From Charina bottae (lineage: Eukaryota; Chordata; Lepidosauria; Squamata; Charinaidae), in the NCBI GenBank assembly GCA_023362775.1, contig JALMGJ010000005.1, positions 87,183,421 through 87,247,420 on the forward strand: 64,000 bases of DNA. Reading direction: 5' to 3'. Under the pieces are notes generated by a model that saw nothing but the letters and a program-made list of their open reading frames with translations, did no database searches and had not been told where the DNA came from. Positions 24,231-37,916 of the stretch are shown here, piece after piece. The stretch's first letter is position 1, and every line of letters begins with the position of its first letter. The translations under genes were made by a program, and so were the position numbers.

Positions 24231-24563
24231 AGGGGCACGGTGGCTCAGTGGGTAAGATGCCAGGCTTGTCGATCGGAAGATTGCAAGTTCGGAGGTTCGA
24301 ATCCCTAGCCCCGCATGACGGAGTGAGCTCCCGCACTTGCCCCAGCTCTTGCCAACCTAGCAATTCGAAAGCATGCAAATGCAAGTAGATTAATAGGTAC
24401 CACGTTGGTGGGTGGGTAACAGCGTTCCACGTGTGTCATGCTGGCCACATGACCATGGAAGCGTCTTCGGACAACGCAGGCTCTTCGGCTAAGAAACGGA
24501 GATGAGCACCGGCCCGGAGAGTCGGACACGACTGCACAAATGTGCGGGGGGACCTTTACCTTT
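24231..24563 (+). mobile_element. Sauria-type tRNA SINE with BovB-like tail, copy 1
   Basis: The head has pol III promoter boxes (TGGCTCAGTGGGTAAGA as box A, GGTTCGAATCC as box B). A conserved body follows (CCCCAGCTCTTGCCAACCTA), then a tail sharing AGAGTCGGACACGACTG with BovB LINEs, ending CCTTTACC. A 16-bp target duplication TTATTGCTGAGGAATA flanks it at 24215-24230 and 24564-24579. Mobilisation by BovB is the accepted model for this SINE group. Confidence 0.92.
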
Positions 24564-24579
24564 TTATTGCTGAGGAATA

Positions 24580-26714
24580 CACTAAAATAATGCAGCTCAT
24601 TTAAAAACCTTGCAGGGCCTTCACAAACCTTGAAGAAAACTAGATGAAATATGAAAACACTATTACTTAACTGCTCCTCTTGGGGAGGAGGACAAGTTGA
24701 AACTGTACTTAAAAAGCATAATCTAGCAAAAAGTGTTGTGATTAAACCCTGGTGAAAGCAAATGGATTAAGCCATAACTAGCATAACTCTTCTTTGACTA
24801 TGTTTACAAGGAACTGCAAGATCTTTCATTTTCTGCCAAATGTCAGTATCATCTTGGATTGCAGGAAAGGGATATCAAATCTTCGAATATTCCCCTATGG
24901 AGTAAACTCTGTAATAGTAGAAATGTTCATTTTGCTTTTGGGTGGACCATAAACAAAATAATACCAACCAAGAATATCATATTGACCTTTCCCAACTAGT
25001 GACTTCCAGCCATTTTGAGACCAGGATGCCTGATTTTAACTTAGAGCATGTTTTTGACAGTGTTAATATTGTACTACAATGCTTTTCATTTCCTACTGAG
25101 GTGTAATTCATATTTAATATTGTAAACTCCAGTGAGATACTGTGCGAAGAGCCCTGTGAATAAATATATGTTAAATAAATACATGAACAAACTTCTAGTT
25201 TAGCATCCATTAGCTATATCAGCTCAGAATTCTAGGAGCTGTACTTGCAAGATATCTGGAAAATATGAGCTTTAGGAGTTTGAAATCTGCTGATTTGTAG
25301 ATTGGCTTTCAGCTGCTAATTAAGACATTAATTAAGAGTATGTCAAGTAATTTAAATGCTATCAAGAACATTTTCAACTCCAAAACTTGAATTCACATTT
25401 AGAATAGCAAAGTGTGTCAGTGCTCAAAAATATTTGAATTTGGATTGAAATTTCAGTTCAGTTTTGATTTACAGAATTCTTCTTCATGACAATTCTTTTG
25501 ACAGCATTAGGCTTTGAACATTTTAGATTAATTGGGTGCATCAGAGTAATCTCAACAGTAGGAAAAGAAATGAATTTCATTTTCAAATGAAATGTTAAGT
25601 GTCTGCAGAAGTGCACTTAAACATCCTGGAATGCCAGTGAAATTAAATACTTGTTTGGAATTAGCTGGAATATGATTATATGTCTTTTGGATCTTGTCAA
25701 TAGTGAAAGCAAAAGTAGACGGCTCCATTATCATCATAATTATATCATCTCACATCAAAAAATGACAAGGACTTCATGATTTCAAGAGACTCTCAAATAA
25801 AAAATGGAGGTTCTTAGTTTAAGAGAAAAAACAAAAAACAAAAAAAATATTAAAAAGGAGAGGGCTAGAAAATGCCATTTTCTATAGTTTGTGAAAAGGC
25901 AAGTGGGAATTCAGTTTATTTATACCAACCATCAGAAACCGATATAGGGTTAGTTATACCAATTGGGAATGGTAAAGTTGTCTACAGATTATTATTATTA
26001 TTATACAGATTATTTCCTCGACCAGTATAATATGAAAGCAATATTGTGGAAATTTAGAACAATTGATTTCTAAAAATCGGTAGGGGAGGTTAAGAACCTT
26101 CTTATTTTAATTATTGCTGATAATCCACAGTGAGTTTAGCAAATTTAGCAATTTGAGGTTAGCAAACTTGGCATTATATTATAGTTAGCATATTTCAGGG
26201 ATCTTCAGAAACTCCTCATGTCATTAATTAAGGTCAGATACACTGTGGTTCAAATAAAAATTAGATTGTTGAGACAAAGTAAAATCAATGAAGAGCTGTG
26301 TCTAACTTTATTGTCAACATGGATTATGTCCACAAACTGAATTGGTTAATTGAGAACATATAATGTTAATGTTACTAATGAAATATTAATTTGGGGAGGG
26401 GGGGAAGAGAGAGAAATGGATTTATATACATCCTGAAGCAATATGCTTCCATTTGTTCCCTACTGAGGCTCTCTGTCACAGGGCCCTTGGTACTGAGGAC
26501 CCTAAGGTATTAAAAGAGGTCACCAAATGTTTAGTGCTAGGTGGAACTCTCATAGCTGCCTACCTGATTACATACCTGTTTGGAACTATTTTATCTGTAC
26601 GATTATGGCAATCCTTTTTTAAGCCCCTAAGTTTGTACACTTGTATACTATGAAGCCTCTTTGCACAACTGGGAGTTTCCAAGGATACTTAGTTCTGCAG
26701 GATCATAAACAAAG
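24580..26714. other. Unassigned DNA, presumed non-coding
   Basis: AT-rich with no exon, MITE or LINE boundary that I can support. The next KCNMA1 exon (start of RCK1) would be expected downstream of 27698 on the minus strand but was not found here. Confidence 0.35.
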
Positions 26715-26727
26715 GACACCTACCATT

Positions 26728-26905
26728 CTGTAGCTTGAATCATGTCAACTGGATTTCTATTTTCTCAGTGGAAACGTTTCGCTCCTTATCCAAGAAGCGA
26801 AGGATAAGGAGCGAAACGTTTCCACTGAGAAAATAGAAATCCAGTTGACATGATTCAAGCTACAGACAATTCCACCTGGATGACTGAGAACCTTCATCGA
26901 CATAT
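26728..26905 (+). mobile_element. Foldback insertion with 64-bp perfect arms, possibly Penelope-like
   Basis: Arms 26728-26791 and 26802-26865 are perfect reverse complements around a 10-nt loop (AAGAAGCGAA). A unique 40-bp tail (ACAATTCCACCTGGATGACTGAG...) follows. The unit is flanked by a 13-bp direct repeat GACACCTACCATT at 26715-26727 and 26906-26918, so it inserted as one piece. The arms contain GCGAAACGTTTCCACTGAG, which I associate with 3' ends of Penelope-like retroelements. That family call is from memory and uncertain. Confidence 0.75.
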
Positions 26906-26949
26906 GACACCTACCATTGTACCCTACCAAGATGAGCACACAACAGATA

Positions 26950-27328
26950 CAGGTAGTCATTGACTTGCAACCACAATAGGGACTGGAAAATTCGTTGTTA
27001 AGCGGTGCAGTCATTAAGCAAGGCATCACATGACCACACCTGATTTTACAACATTTTTTGTGGTGGTTGTTAAGCAAATCAAGCGGTTCCCCATTGAGTT
27101 TGCTTATCGGAAGCCAGCTGGGAAGGTCATAAATGGCAATGATGTGACCCTGGGATGCTGCAACCATTGTAAATACATGCCAGTTGCCAAGCACCAGAAT
27201 TTTGATCACATGACCACGGGGACACAATGACAGTCATAAGTGCGAGGACGGTCATAAGTCACTTTTTTCAGCACCGTCGTAACTTCAAACAGCCACTAAA
27301 CAAATGGTTGTAAGTCGAGGACTACCTG
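26950..27328. mobile_element. pogo/Tigger-like MITE with TA target duplication
   Basis: The left end CAGGTAGTCATTGACTTGCA and right end (reverse complement) CAGGTAGTCCTCGACTTACA form terminal inverted repeats, flanked by TA on both sides. Internally there are further inverted words (GGTCATAAGTGCGAGGACGG; TTAAGCAAATCAAGCGG). A CAGG start, TA duplication and about 379-bp length without coding capacity fit a non-autonomous Tc1/mariner, pogo-branch element. Confidence 0.85.
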
Positions 27329-27697
27329 TAGATGTTATTGGTGATTTAAAAAGCAACCACAAATATCCATAAAGTGAGATGTCACTCTTTAATTTCATAA
27401 TCTGACTAGAGTACCAATTATGAACAGGAGGGTTTTTCAGATTGTGCAAACTGTGTACTAATATTGTGTGCCATTCATGTATAAAACAAGAAACCACGGC
27501 GGCTTGCACATGAGCACGGCAAGCTTAGGAAAGGGATGATATTTGGTGACAACAGGAGACACCCAGCCCTGCACCTGGATGGAACACAAAATGACTTGGG
27601 GGGAGGGGATCTACGTGTCAGAGGTCACCACCACGTGGGGCTCGTTCCACCTGGTCTCTCAGCCTGTCTCTCTCATTTTTTAGTTCTTTCAACTTAC

Positions 27698-27789
27698 TTT
27701 CTGCCTCGGGTTGAATTATAAGTTCCGCCGAATTTCTTCCGATTAAGGATGAGAGCAGCAATTTCTGGCACGTAGCGCGCAAACATTGC
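27698..27789 (-). CDS. KCNMA1: KCNMA1 alternative exon 9b (variant lower S6 and S6-RCK1 linker)
   Basis: This is a second 92-bp exon of identical phase, with acceptor catgtag and donor gtaagt. It reads [20 protein letters not shown] then [11 protein letters not shown]. It aligns without gaps to exon 9a and differs at ten positions. By human numbering from memory these are S317R, I323A, E324A, G327L, Y332F, S335T, S337N, A338S, V339T and S340R. YVPE and the RKK cluster are kept. One glutamate of the inner charge ring is lost and an arginine is added in S6, so lower conductance and altered gating are expected (inference). Including both exons would add 184 bp and break the frame, which supports mutually exclusive use. 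A long polypyrimidine tract precedes it. I recall alternative exons at this position in other vertebrates but cannot confirm that here. Confidence 0.9.
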
Positions 27790-30112
<2,323 letters not shown>

Positions 30113-30439
30113 CTATAACAAAAGGAAATAAATATTTCATATTCTACCATGCAAAAGGGTTACTTTATTTCCATTCACAAACCTGAATGTACTAATGACT
30201 AATATCTTGTGGGGCGGGGGGGAATCTGACTCAGATATGATCTCATGGAACAGCCGGAGCCAAATTCCCTTTTTAGCATGGGAATATTAGTAATATCTCA
30301 TACAGCTCTTATGATGTTGAGTGCTCTAAACCTTACAAACTCAATGGGCAAATTATTTTCTTTATATAAAATCAGCTGGGTTATATAGTGGTTGGAGTGA
30401 TCCAAATACAGAAACCTGTTGTGGAAAAAGAGTTAGGAA

Positions 30440-30718
30440 TAATCATAAGATAGTAACCATTGCATATTAAAGGCAAAACTGAAGTACTTTGGCCACATAA
30501 TGAGAAGACAGGATACCCTAGAGAAGATGCTGATGCTGGGGAAAGTGGAAGGCAAAAGGAAGGGGGGCCAACCAAGGGCAAGATGGATGATATTCTGGAG
30601 GTGACGGACTCGACCGTGGGGGAGCTGGGGATGGCGACGGCTGACAGGAAGCTCTGGCATGGGCTGGTCCATGAAGTCACAAAGAGTTGGAAGCGACTGA
30701 ATGAATAAACAACAACAA
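30440..30718 (+). mobile_element. BovB-type LINE 3' end, variant subfamily
   Basis: CTGAAGTACTTTGGCCACATAATGAG, then GATGCTGATGCTGGGGAAAG and a terminus GTCACAAAGAGTTGGAAGCGACTGAATGAATAAACAACAAC. It shares the BovB layout but has a diverged 3' segment (TTCTGGAGGTGACGGACTCG). Two much shorter copies of this same segment lie at 38058 and 54187, so it is a distinct subfamily. Lies in the KCNMA1 intron. Confidence 0.8.
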
Positions 30719-31889
30719 GTAACCATTGCTAAGGATAAGGGAAGAACGTGATACCCAATTGGAATTTCTAGGAGGACAGGATGAAAGTCTAATAACTGAT
30801 AAACTAGTGCATTACTACACAATAAGATTATGAAATATACAACTATGTTTAAATATATCTGACATTTAGGACTACATGTGGTGGTGGATTCTAGCACAGG
30901 TGGTCAAGATAGTCAAGTTGGAGTCCATGACCACACAATTGGGCTTCAATCATATGGTTGTAGCTGCCATGTTTACTTTTTTGGTGCTCCCCCTCCTCAC
31001 AGACAGTCCTACATTCCAGTCCTCAAAACTTTGTTGCAAACTACTCTTTCAATCAGTCCCCAAGGAGTCACAAAATTCAGCAGCAAATAGGTGCTGTTAC
31101 CACAGCAAATAGCTACCACAATAACTGTCACTCAAGACCATGTTTCAACCCACAAAAGAGGAAATGTGAACTGATCCCCCACAAATCAGGACGCTGGTAA
31201 GACCTATTTCCAAAGAGTAGTTCAACAGCACATTTGGGAGCGAATTCTCAGAGAAGTGTTGGGCAAGATGTGTTAATGTATATTAATTCAAGCAGGCAAC
31301 ACTCTCCACTGATTTTCAGGAGAAAATGAGCATTGTGTGTGTATTGCAAATATTAGTAATATATAAAGTTCTTGATATTTTATAAGAGGCTGTCTTGTAT
31401 CTGATACCATGTTTTATTTTTTGTTTCTAAGACCACAGTGCCACTTAGTGGCTTGCTGTTGTTATTGTCAAATTCAGTCAAAGTTCTCCAGAATTACAAA
31501 ATTAGGCCCAAAAATCTTCTAGCTTTCTCTTCCAGTAGTTATTGTTTTCAGGCAAAACAGTTGTGGGCTTTGAACACCAGAGAAAATCAGGGTCTTTCAT
31601 GCTGTTTGCTCTTTTTCTCCTCTCAGAAGAATTTCTCCCTGAGAGGGAAAAGATACTATCACTAACTATCCCTAGTAATATTCAGAGGAACACAGGAGTC
31701 CTGCATCAAAAATCTGAAAATGGCATATGACTGCTTCTGGGGAAAAATGCTCCTATTACATTTTGCTGAACAGCAACACATAGTTCCCACCAAAAAGTGT
31801 GGAAGATGCATTCTTTAAAAAAATCTATAGCTGGATTAGTTCATATTAAATGTAAACCTCCCCAAATAAGCATTTTCAAGCATACTTAC

Positions 31890-31965
31890 CAAATGTATAA
31901 ATCCAGCTGCTGTCAGCCATGTGCTAATAAATATTGAACACAGATTCACCAACTTGATGGAATTA
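31890..31965 (-). CDS. KCNMA1: KCNMA1 exon encoding the S5 segment
   Basis: This 76-bp exon reads [20 protein letters not shown] then GFIHL after completing the serine codon begun by the S4 exon. It is the S5 helix that frames the pore. The acceptor is caaccag and the donor gtaagt. It ends in phase 0 after a leucine and joins exactly to the valine that opens the pore exon at 30112. The cysteine in NLCSIF is leucine in the mammalian sequence as I remember it. I cannot say whether cysteine is the usual sauropsid residue. About 7.2 kb of intron separates it from the S4 exon. Confidence 0.95.
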
Positions 31966-32500
31966 CTGGTTGAAAGAAGAGGAGAGAAACAAACAAATTC
32001 TTCTCAGAGTTTGTTTTTACTAAAACATTCTCTAGTTTTTTTCAAGTCTTCCTTCCTGAATATCCATAAACCCATCCCTCCAACTGACAGGTCAGTTTCT
32101 CAGCATTAAAGAATCATACTGGAAAACAGGTTCGACATACCTTTCAATAAACAAAGGATATACCTAAAGTAGGAAACAGTTGAAAATCTAAAAAAATGAA
32201 CAGCTCATAAGTCTCAAATCTTGAGAGCTTTACTGGTGGGAAAAATTTGTCTATGAATGACAACAACATTTCGTAATATCTAGGAAGTAGATCTATTTTT
32301 GCACAGCTAAATGGAAACACCGAGTCAATCTTGGCTCATCTTAAAAAGCCAAATGGGGTTGGAGCATTTCGATGGGAAACAACAAGAAAATCCCAAGCTA
32401 GATGGGAATTCAATTATTTTTTATAAAATCCCCAAAAGATGCAATGGGAAACCACTTCTGTATTATTGCCAAGAAAACCACATGGTAGAAAAAGTTATAG
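31966..32500. other. KCNMA1 intron, mostly unassigned
   Basis: The 32320-32490 part (CAATGGGAAACCACTTCTGTATTATTGCCAAG) resembles SINE body sequence and may belong to the 5S-type SINE that follows. Otherwise nothing recognised. Confidence 0.35.
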
Positions 32501-32835
32501 CAGAGGCTGATCTTGAAAAGCCGAGCAGGGCTGGACCTGGTTAGTTAGACCAGGGGTCCCCAACCTGTGGGCCGTGGCCTGTTAGGAACTGGGCCATGGG
32601 GCTCCCGCCCACAAACCCCGCCCCTTCCACACAATTGGCTCCCGCCCGCAAACCCCGCCCCCCGGTCTGCAGAAAAATCGTCTTTTGAAACCGGTCCCTG
32701 ACGCCAAAAAGGTTGGGGACCCCTGAGTTAGACAATCAAGAGTACTAGAACTGCAGTCTTTACAGGAAGTTAGAAAAAATGAAAGGCGGCAATGGCAAAC
32801 CACCTCATACTGTTGCCTGTATGGAGGTGTTTCCA
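32500..32835 (+). mobile_element. 5S rRNA-derived SINE, split by a hAT element
   Basis: GCTGATCTTGAAAAGCCGAGCAGGGCTGGACCTGGTTAGT follows the 3' half of 5S rRNA (GATCTCGGAAGCTAAGCAGGGTCGGGCCTGGTTAGTA). The SINE resumes after the hAT element at 32551-32725, ending with GGCAATGGCAAACCACCTC. A second such copy lies at 57745-57850. Assigned from resemblance only. Confidence 0.5.
32551..32725. mobile_element. 175-bp hAT (Charlie-like) non-autonomous element
   Basis: The ends CAGGGGTCCCCAACC and GGTTGGGGACCCCTG are exact inverted repeats, flanked by a perfect 8-bp duplication AGTTAGAC at 32543-32550 and 32726-32733. The interior is GC-rich (CAAACCCCGCCCC twice). It landed within a 5S-derived SINE. 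Confidence 0.93.
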
Positions 32836-33750
32836 ACACAGAGACACAAATACAGATTAGTTTTCCAGATTCTGCCCAGAGCGGTTGGTGTTGTATTTTG
32901 CCAGAGAACGTAGCCAACTTCCAAAATGAAACTAGTGCTTTGGGGACTTAATAGTTGCAAAGCCTGTCTTCTCAGGCACTGAAAACACTTTCACAGTTTG
33001 AAAACTTTTGGCATTTTTCCTTACACCCAAAAGGATGAATAAATGTTTACACATTTTAATTGTATAAAATCAAACAGCCAAATACATTGGTTGGGGGGTG
33101 TGCGTGTGTTTGAGTTGCCTCTCACTTCTCCATTTGAATTATACTGTATGTATACTTCATCTTTAAGATTAAGATTAAGATTAATTAGCATTGTATTGTA
33201 TAACATTGTGTAAATATGTTCTGCTAGCCAGTACTTGCACCTGTTGAAAATATGTATTCAACTGAACATTGTTGCCTCATGACATGATATTGATGTACTG
33301 AATATTTCAAATGCACATGCAAATAATTTTGTTGTTGTTGTCGTCATCATCATCATCATCTAATCATTACTATTCCTGATTGATGAAAAGAAATGTGCCA
33401 TCTTGAAATGGACACTGATATGTTTTTCAATAGCTCTTTTTGTTTGTTTTTTTGGTGACACAGGATTATTCAGAATGGCTTCCTGCCTTTGAAGGATAAG
33501 TTTTATCTTTTGTCTTTTCAGCCCCAATTCTAAAAATAGGTGGATTAGTCGCCATTATTTTCTGCTCTGCTCGTTAAGCTGTCGGAGACATCTGTGCTGC
33601 CCTAATTCTGCTTGAGCCCAGCCTAAACCCCTGAAGTTTTAGTGAATCCTCATTTAATTCAGGAAAGGATAGAGCAAAGTAAGGGGATTAATAAATGTCG
33701 CAAGTCAGAATAGGGAAAAAAAGACCACCTCCTGAAAAATATGTGTAAAT
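32836..33750. other. KCNMA1 intron, unassigned
   Basis: Short (GTT)n and (ATC)n runs at about 33328-33362. No exon. Confidence 0.4.
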
Positions 33751-33751
33751 A

Positions 33752-34745
33752 GGATTCAAATACATATATTGATTCAGAGGATTATAAAGATTAATATACA
33801 ATTGAGACCAGAAGTCTTCCTCTTGGAACTGATGGACAAACAGTTGGAAAAAAGTCATGGAACTTTGTTTTTGTACATAATAACTGCAGCGAGATTATTG
33901 AACTCACTGAGATGGCCAAATTGACTTCTTTGACTAGAGAAAAGACAATGTCTACGTTTATTGGTGAATGGAAACCTCTTATGGACTTTTTGTGGAAACC
34001 AGAAAAAATGATTTATGGTTTTGATGATTAGATAGGATAGATTGTAACTTTAGAGAAAGAGGTAAATTTACGCGGTGGGACACGGTGGCTCAGCGGGTTA
34101 AACCGCTGAAGCTGTAGGGCTGCCAGTCAGAAGATCGGCAGTTCGAATCCCCACGCAACAAGGTGAGCTCTCGTTGCTAGTCCCAGCTCCTGTCGACCCA
34201 ACAGTTCGAAAGCTTGCAAGTAGATAAATTGGGTACCACCTTAAGTGGGAAAATATGCTGGCGTCCTGTCCTGTCGGGGGTCAGATTCCACTGGACTGAA
34301 GATCCTCGAATGGCGGCAGATCCCGGAAGTAACAACACCCACAGGACGTCAGCAGCCGGCTCCGACGCAAGGCATCGTGGGACATGTAGTCCAGAAAGCC
34401 AGGAAGAGTCGGTTCCCTTACCCCCTCCCCTTACGCGCGGATTGTATAATGGAAAAATGTATAATGTATAACAATGTATGTAAGCCGCTCAGAGTCCTCC
34501 GTTAGGGAGGGGATGGGTGGGGTATAAATATAAGTATAAATAAATAAATAAATAATAAATAAATAAATAAAATTTATAATAGTACTTATAACTGCTGTAA
34601 AGAAGATTGGAAGCCACTTTGTATTTTTCTTTTCTTTTCTATTTTTCTTTTTCTTCCTTGCATTTTTAGCTTTCTCTTTGATTTCTTTCTTTTTCTTTTG
34701 TCTTCCTTACTTTACATTAGTTTGTATTAGTTTTTACCTTTGAGA
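33752..34745 (+). mobile_element. L1-type LINE 3' end interrupted by a SINE
   Basis: 33752-34063 parallels the L1 fragment at 17549-17940 (GATTCAGAGGATTATAAAGATTAATATAC; AAACAGTTGGAAAAAAGTCATGGAACTTTG). After the SINE, 34577-34745 resumes with GTACTTATAACTGCTGTAAAGAAGATTGGAAGCC, matching 17950 onward. A short internal deletion relative to the first copy is visible near 33898. Confidence 0.82.
34071..34569 (+). mobile_element. tRNA-derived SINE with LINE-like 3' end, nested in L1
   Basis: Box A (TGGCTCAGCGGGTTAAACC) and box B (GTTCGAATCCCC) are clear. The 3' end TAAGCCGCTCAGAGTCCTCC and (AAAT)n tail resemble L2/CR1 LINE ends rather than BovB, unlike the Sauria-type SINEs. A 7-bp duplication AAATTTA (34064-34070 and 34570-34576) marks the insertion. 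At about 500 bp it is long for a SINE, with a unique middle (GCATCGTGGGACATGTAGTCC). Confidence 0.85.
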
Positions 34746-34925
34746 TATATAGATATATAGATATAGATAGATATAGATATAGATATAGATGATATAGATA
34801 GAGATATAGATAGAGATAGAGATAGAGATAGAGAGAGATAGAGATAGAGATATACTGTATGTATGTATACGTATATGTATACGTATATAATCTATTGGCA
34901 CACACAATGTGTGTGTGTGTGCAGT
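34745..34925. repeat. (GATATA)/(GATAGA)n and (GT)n compound microsatellite
   Basis: Hexamer variants of ATAGAT and GAGATA at 34745-34856, then TA-rich sequence and (TG)n at about 34908-34922. Confidence 0.93.
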
Positions 34926-36515
34926 GCGTGTGTAAATAGATGCAGTTCCTAAAATAATTGAATTTAGCATTATTAGGATACCATCAATGTAAATACTTAG
35001 AAGCAAGCTTACTTGGTAAGAGAAGTTATGTGCAAATGAGCCAACGGCCAGTTATAAAGAGTACCATCTTCCTGAGCCTTAGTCTATTTACTCATACGCC
35101 AAAATAATCAATGCAAATGTCAATTATCTGACCAAGGTTATATGTGTATGGATTCTCCTTTAGCTCAAAAGAACTACTAAAGAAATAGTAATCATTTATT
35201 TAGTGAAACATATAGTAATAATTTATTTTCATTTGCAGAATGCAGTAATTGATTTTCTAAAATAGTATTGTCAGTAACCCTTGCATGACAGAAGTATGTT
35301 TGTTCCCAGGGGTGTCCGTGGGGGGAGGGGGGAAGCACCCATAAAAAGAGGGCCAGGTTTGGATCATAGGGCTGTGGCCACCACCTTGACTTTTCTACCA
35401 CCCTCACCCCCACCCTCTGCCTGTGGATGCCTCTGTTTCTTCTAACAGTGCAAATTCTCTGGCTACTTCTTGTTTTCTTTGCATGCCCTAAAGCAAGGGG
35501 AGAAGAGGAGGAGAAAGAAAAACCAAAGAAAGGACATTTTTCCAGTGGTTTTAGAATGATGAAATAGAGAAAGCATATTTCCATGTGCACATGTATTTTC
35601 AGGCACTGTAATAGCACTCAGAGATATGACACAAAAATAGGGAAATGGTCTTGCACTTCATGATATGGTTTTGCAGGCTGGACTTTGATCAAGTGGACCA
35701 ACAGAACTGATGGAACCAGAGCATTTTGCTGAACGTCTTTGGCCCTTGTCATTTAAGCTCTCCTTAACGGGTGAGGAGCTGTTCTTCAAAAGAGAAGGAT
35801 CAGCTGGAGATACCAGTGAAAACAAAGGAGCGGTTGGACTTCAGAGGAACAGATTCAACCCTGCTTTTTCTTTTTTGCTTCTCTTACCTCCCTCCAATGT
35901 TGACCTGCTTCTCCAGTGCAGCTACCTATTCCTCTTACCTCCATACTGTACTTTTTTTCCTTTTTTTTTTTTTACTGTCTAGGCTGGAAGGAAAGAAGGG
36001 AGCATCTCTTTGTATATTTCTGTACTAGTTGATTCTCTGTTGAGTGGTCGGACCAGTAGGGACACACAGATGGGGAATCAACATGTTAACCTAATCCACA
36101 GCTATAAACTCAAATAAAAAAGACCTCAAATTGTTCTTTTTGTGGTGGGTCCAGGTTTTCCCATCCATATACGAGCATACCACACGGAGATCTCCGGGAC
36201 AGATTTCAACTGGAGTTTGCAAGCTCAGGTTGGCATTGTGCAGGATTTCTCTCTGCATCTATACTTTCTTCCCCCCCCCCCCAACTGTTTCATGTTCTTT
36301 TCCAAAGGGAATTGACTCGGACTTTCTAATGGAAAAAACAGTACTTTGGAAACTTCAGAATGGATACCTAATATACAGTATGAAGCCTAAGCATTGTAAA
36401 TCAAAGTATTCAGCTATGAGCATAAATCATATAATTTGGCAGCTGTAGCCAAAGGGCATCTGCACAACTTCATCTGGTGCACCCATTGTGCCCCTTCCTG
36501 AATTGGGCAGCCCTC
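34926..36515. other. KCNMA1 intron, mostly unassigned
   Basis: At 35320-35395 there is a fragment (TTTGGATCATAGGGCTGTGGCCACCACCTTGAC) that is the inverted relative of 29020-29060, probably an unnamed SINE. T- and C-runs at 35950-35972 and 36271-36283. Confidence 0.4.
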
Positions 36516-36524
36516 TAGACAGAC

Positions 36525-37120
36525 ACTTATGCCCTTGTCATGTCACAGCTAGACTACTGCAATCTGCTTTACCAGGGGCTGCCCTTGAAAACTACTTGGA
36601 AGCTTCAACTGATTCAGAACACAGTGGTGCGAGCATGACACATGGCATCCCTGCTTCATGAGCTGCACGGGTTGCTAGATTGCTTCCAGGTGTGATTCAA
36701 GGTTCTGTAAAAGTGCTATAAAGTCCTACGTGGGATAGCCCTGGTTACTTGAGGGACCATATCTCCCCTGTGGTTTCTGCCTGGCCGGTAAGCGTCAGCA
36801 GAGTGTGTGTGCTTCAGGTCCCCTCCATAATATATTGTCACTTTATGGGACCCAGGAAGAACACCTTCTCTGTCGCAGCACATGTCCTCTGGAATGAGGT
36901 CTCCCCTAAGATCCATATTGCTCCCCCCCATTTGGCATTCTGGAAAACCTTAAAGACTTGGCTGTTCTGACATACAGTACATACATACAGTACACATGTT
37001 CTGATGTAGTTGTCTGGATTTGCCATTTTGTTTATTTTCATTATTGTTTTATTATTTCGTTGTATTTATATTGTTTTATATTGTGAGTCACCCAGAGTTG
37101 GTGACTCACTGAAGTAAGCT
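36525..37120 (+). mobile_element. L2-like LINE 3' fragment
   Basis: CTAGACTACTGCAATCTGCTTTACC ([12 protein letters not shown]), HFMGPRKNTFSVAAHVLWNE and KTLKTWLF are the C-terminal part of the L2-like protein. A 3' UTR with GTGAGTCACCCAGAGT follows. Frame damaged. Confidence 0.8.
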
Positions 37121-37171
37121 GAAGCTGACTCACTTACTCAGCTGAAGTAAGTAACTGATTTTTGGAGAATA

Positions 37172-37455
37172 TAATTTATTTATTTATTTATTATTTAAAT
37201 TTATATCACCGCCCATCTCCCCCAACTGGGGGACTCTGGGCGGTTTACAATAAAATCAATAGTTAAAAATATAAACATGAAATTACAAAACCAGTATAAA
37301 TAGAATAAATAAGTGTAAAATCCAAGGGCTAATAGAACTCAAATAATAGGGAGGGCACTACGGCACCAGCCAACCCCAGGAGGAGCTATTGCCTTTCCCA
37401 TCCCAGGCAAGGCGGCAGAACCAGGTCTTCAAATTCTTTCGGAAGGCCGGAACAT
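37172..37455 (-). mobile_element. L2-like LINE 3' end
   Basis: The (TTTA)n tail at the low-coordinate end is followed by ACCGCCCATCTCCCCCAACTGGGGGACTCTGGGCGG, then AACCCCAGGAGGAGCTATTGCC and AAGGCGGCAGAACCAGGTCTTCAAA. These are collinear with 14930-15200. Truncated in the last part of the coding region. Confidence 0.85.
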
Positions 37456-37493
37456 AATATAATATAATCTTACAGTTTTTTTAAAAATCGTCT

Positions 37494-37588
37494 GTCTATC
37501 TATATCTATATCTATATCTATATCTATATCTATATCTATATCTATATCTATATCTATATCTATATCTATATCTATATCTATCTATCTA
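37494..37588. repeat. (CTATAT)n microsatellite
   Basis: About fourteen CTATAT units with flanking CTAT, directly before a Sauria-type SINE. Confidence 0.95.
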
Positions 37589-37590
37589 TT

Positions 37591-37916
37591 AAAGGGCGTG
37601 GTGGTTCAGCAGGTAAGACGCCAGGCTTGTCAATCGGAAGATCGCAAGTTCGGAGGTTCGAATCCCTAGCCCCGCGTGACGGAGTGAGCTCCCGCACTCG
37701 CCCCAGCTCTTGCCAACCTAGCAATTTGAAAGCATGCAAATGCAAGTAGTTTAATAGGTACCACTTCAGTGGGTAGGTAACAGTGTTCCACATGCGTCAT
37801 GCCGGCCACATGACCGTGGAAGCGTCTTCAGACAATGCTGGCTCTTTGGCTAACAAACGGAGATGAGCACCGGCCCCTAGAGTCGGACACGACTGCACAA
37901 ATGTGCGGGGGGAACC
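37591..37916 (+). mobile_element. Sauria-type tRNA SINE, copy 2
   Basis: It starts AAAGGGCGTGGTGGTTCAGC, has box B GGTTCGAATCCC and the CCCCAGCTCTTGCCAACC body. The BovB-like tail AGAGTCGGACACGACTGCAC runs into CCTTAA repeats. No target duplication is visible because both sides are microsatellite. Confidence 0.9.

Noticed and set aside
24231..24320. Functional tRNA gene
   Set aside because: Boxes A and B are present but no cloverleaf or anticodon arm can be built, and the unit continues as a SINE with target duplication.
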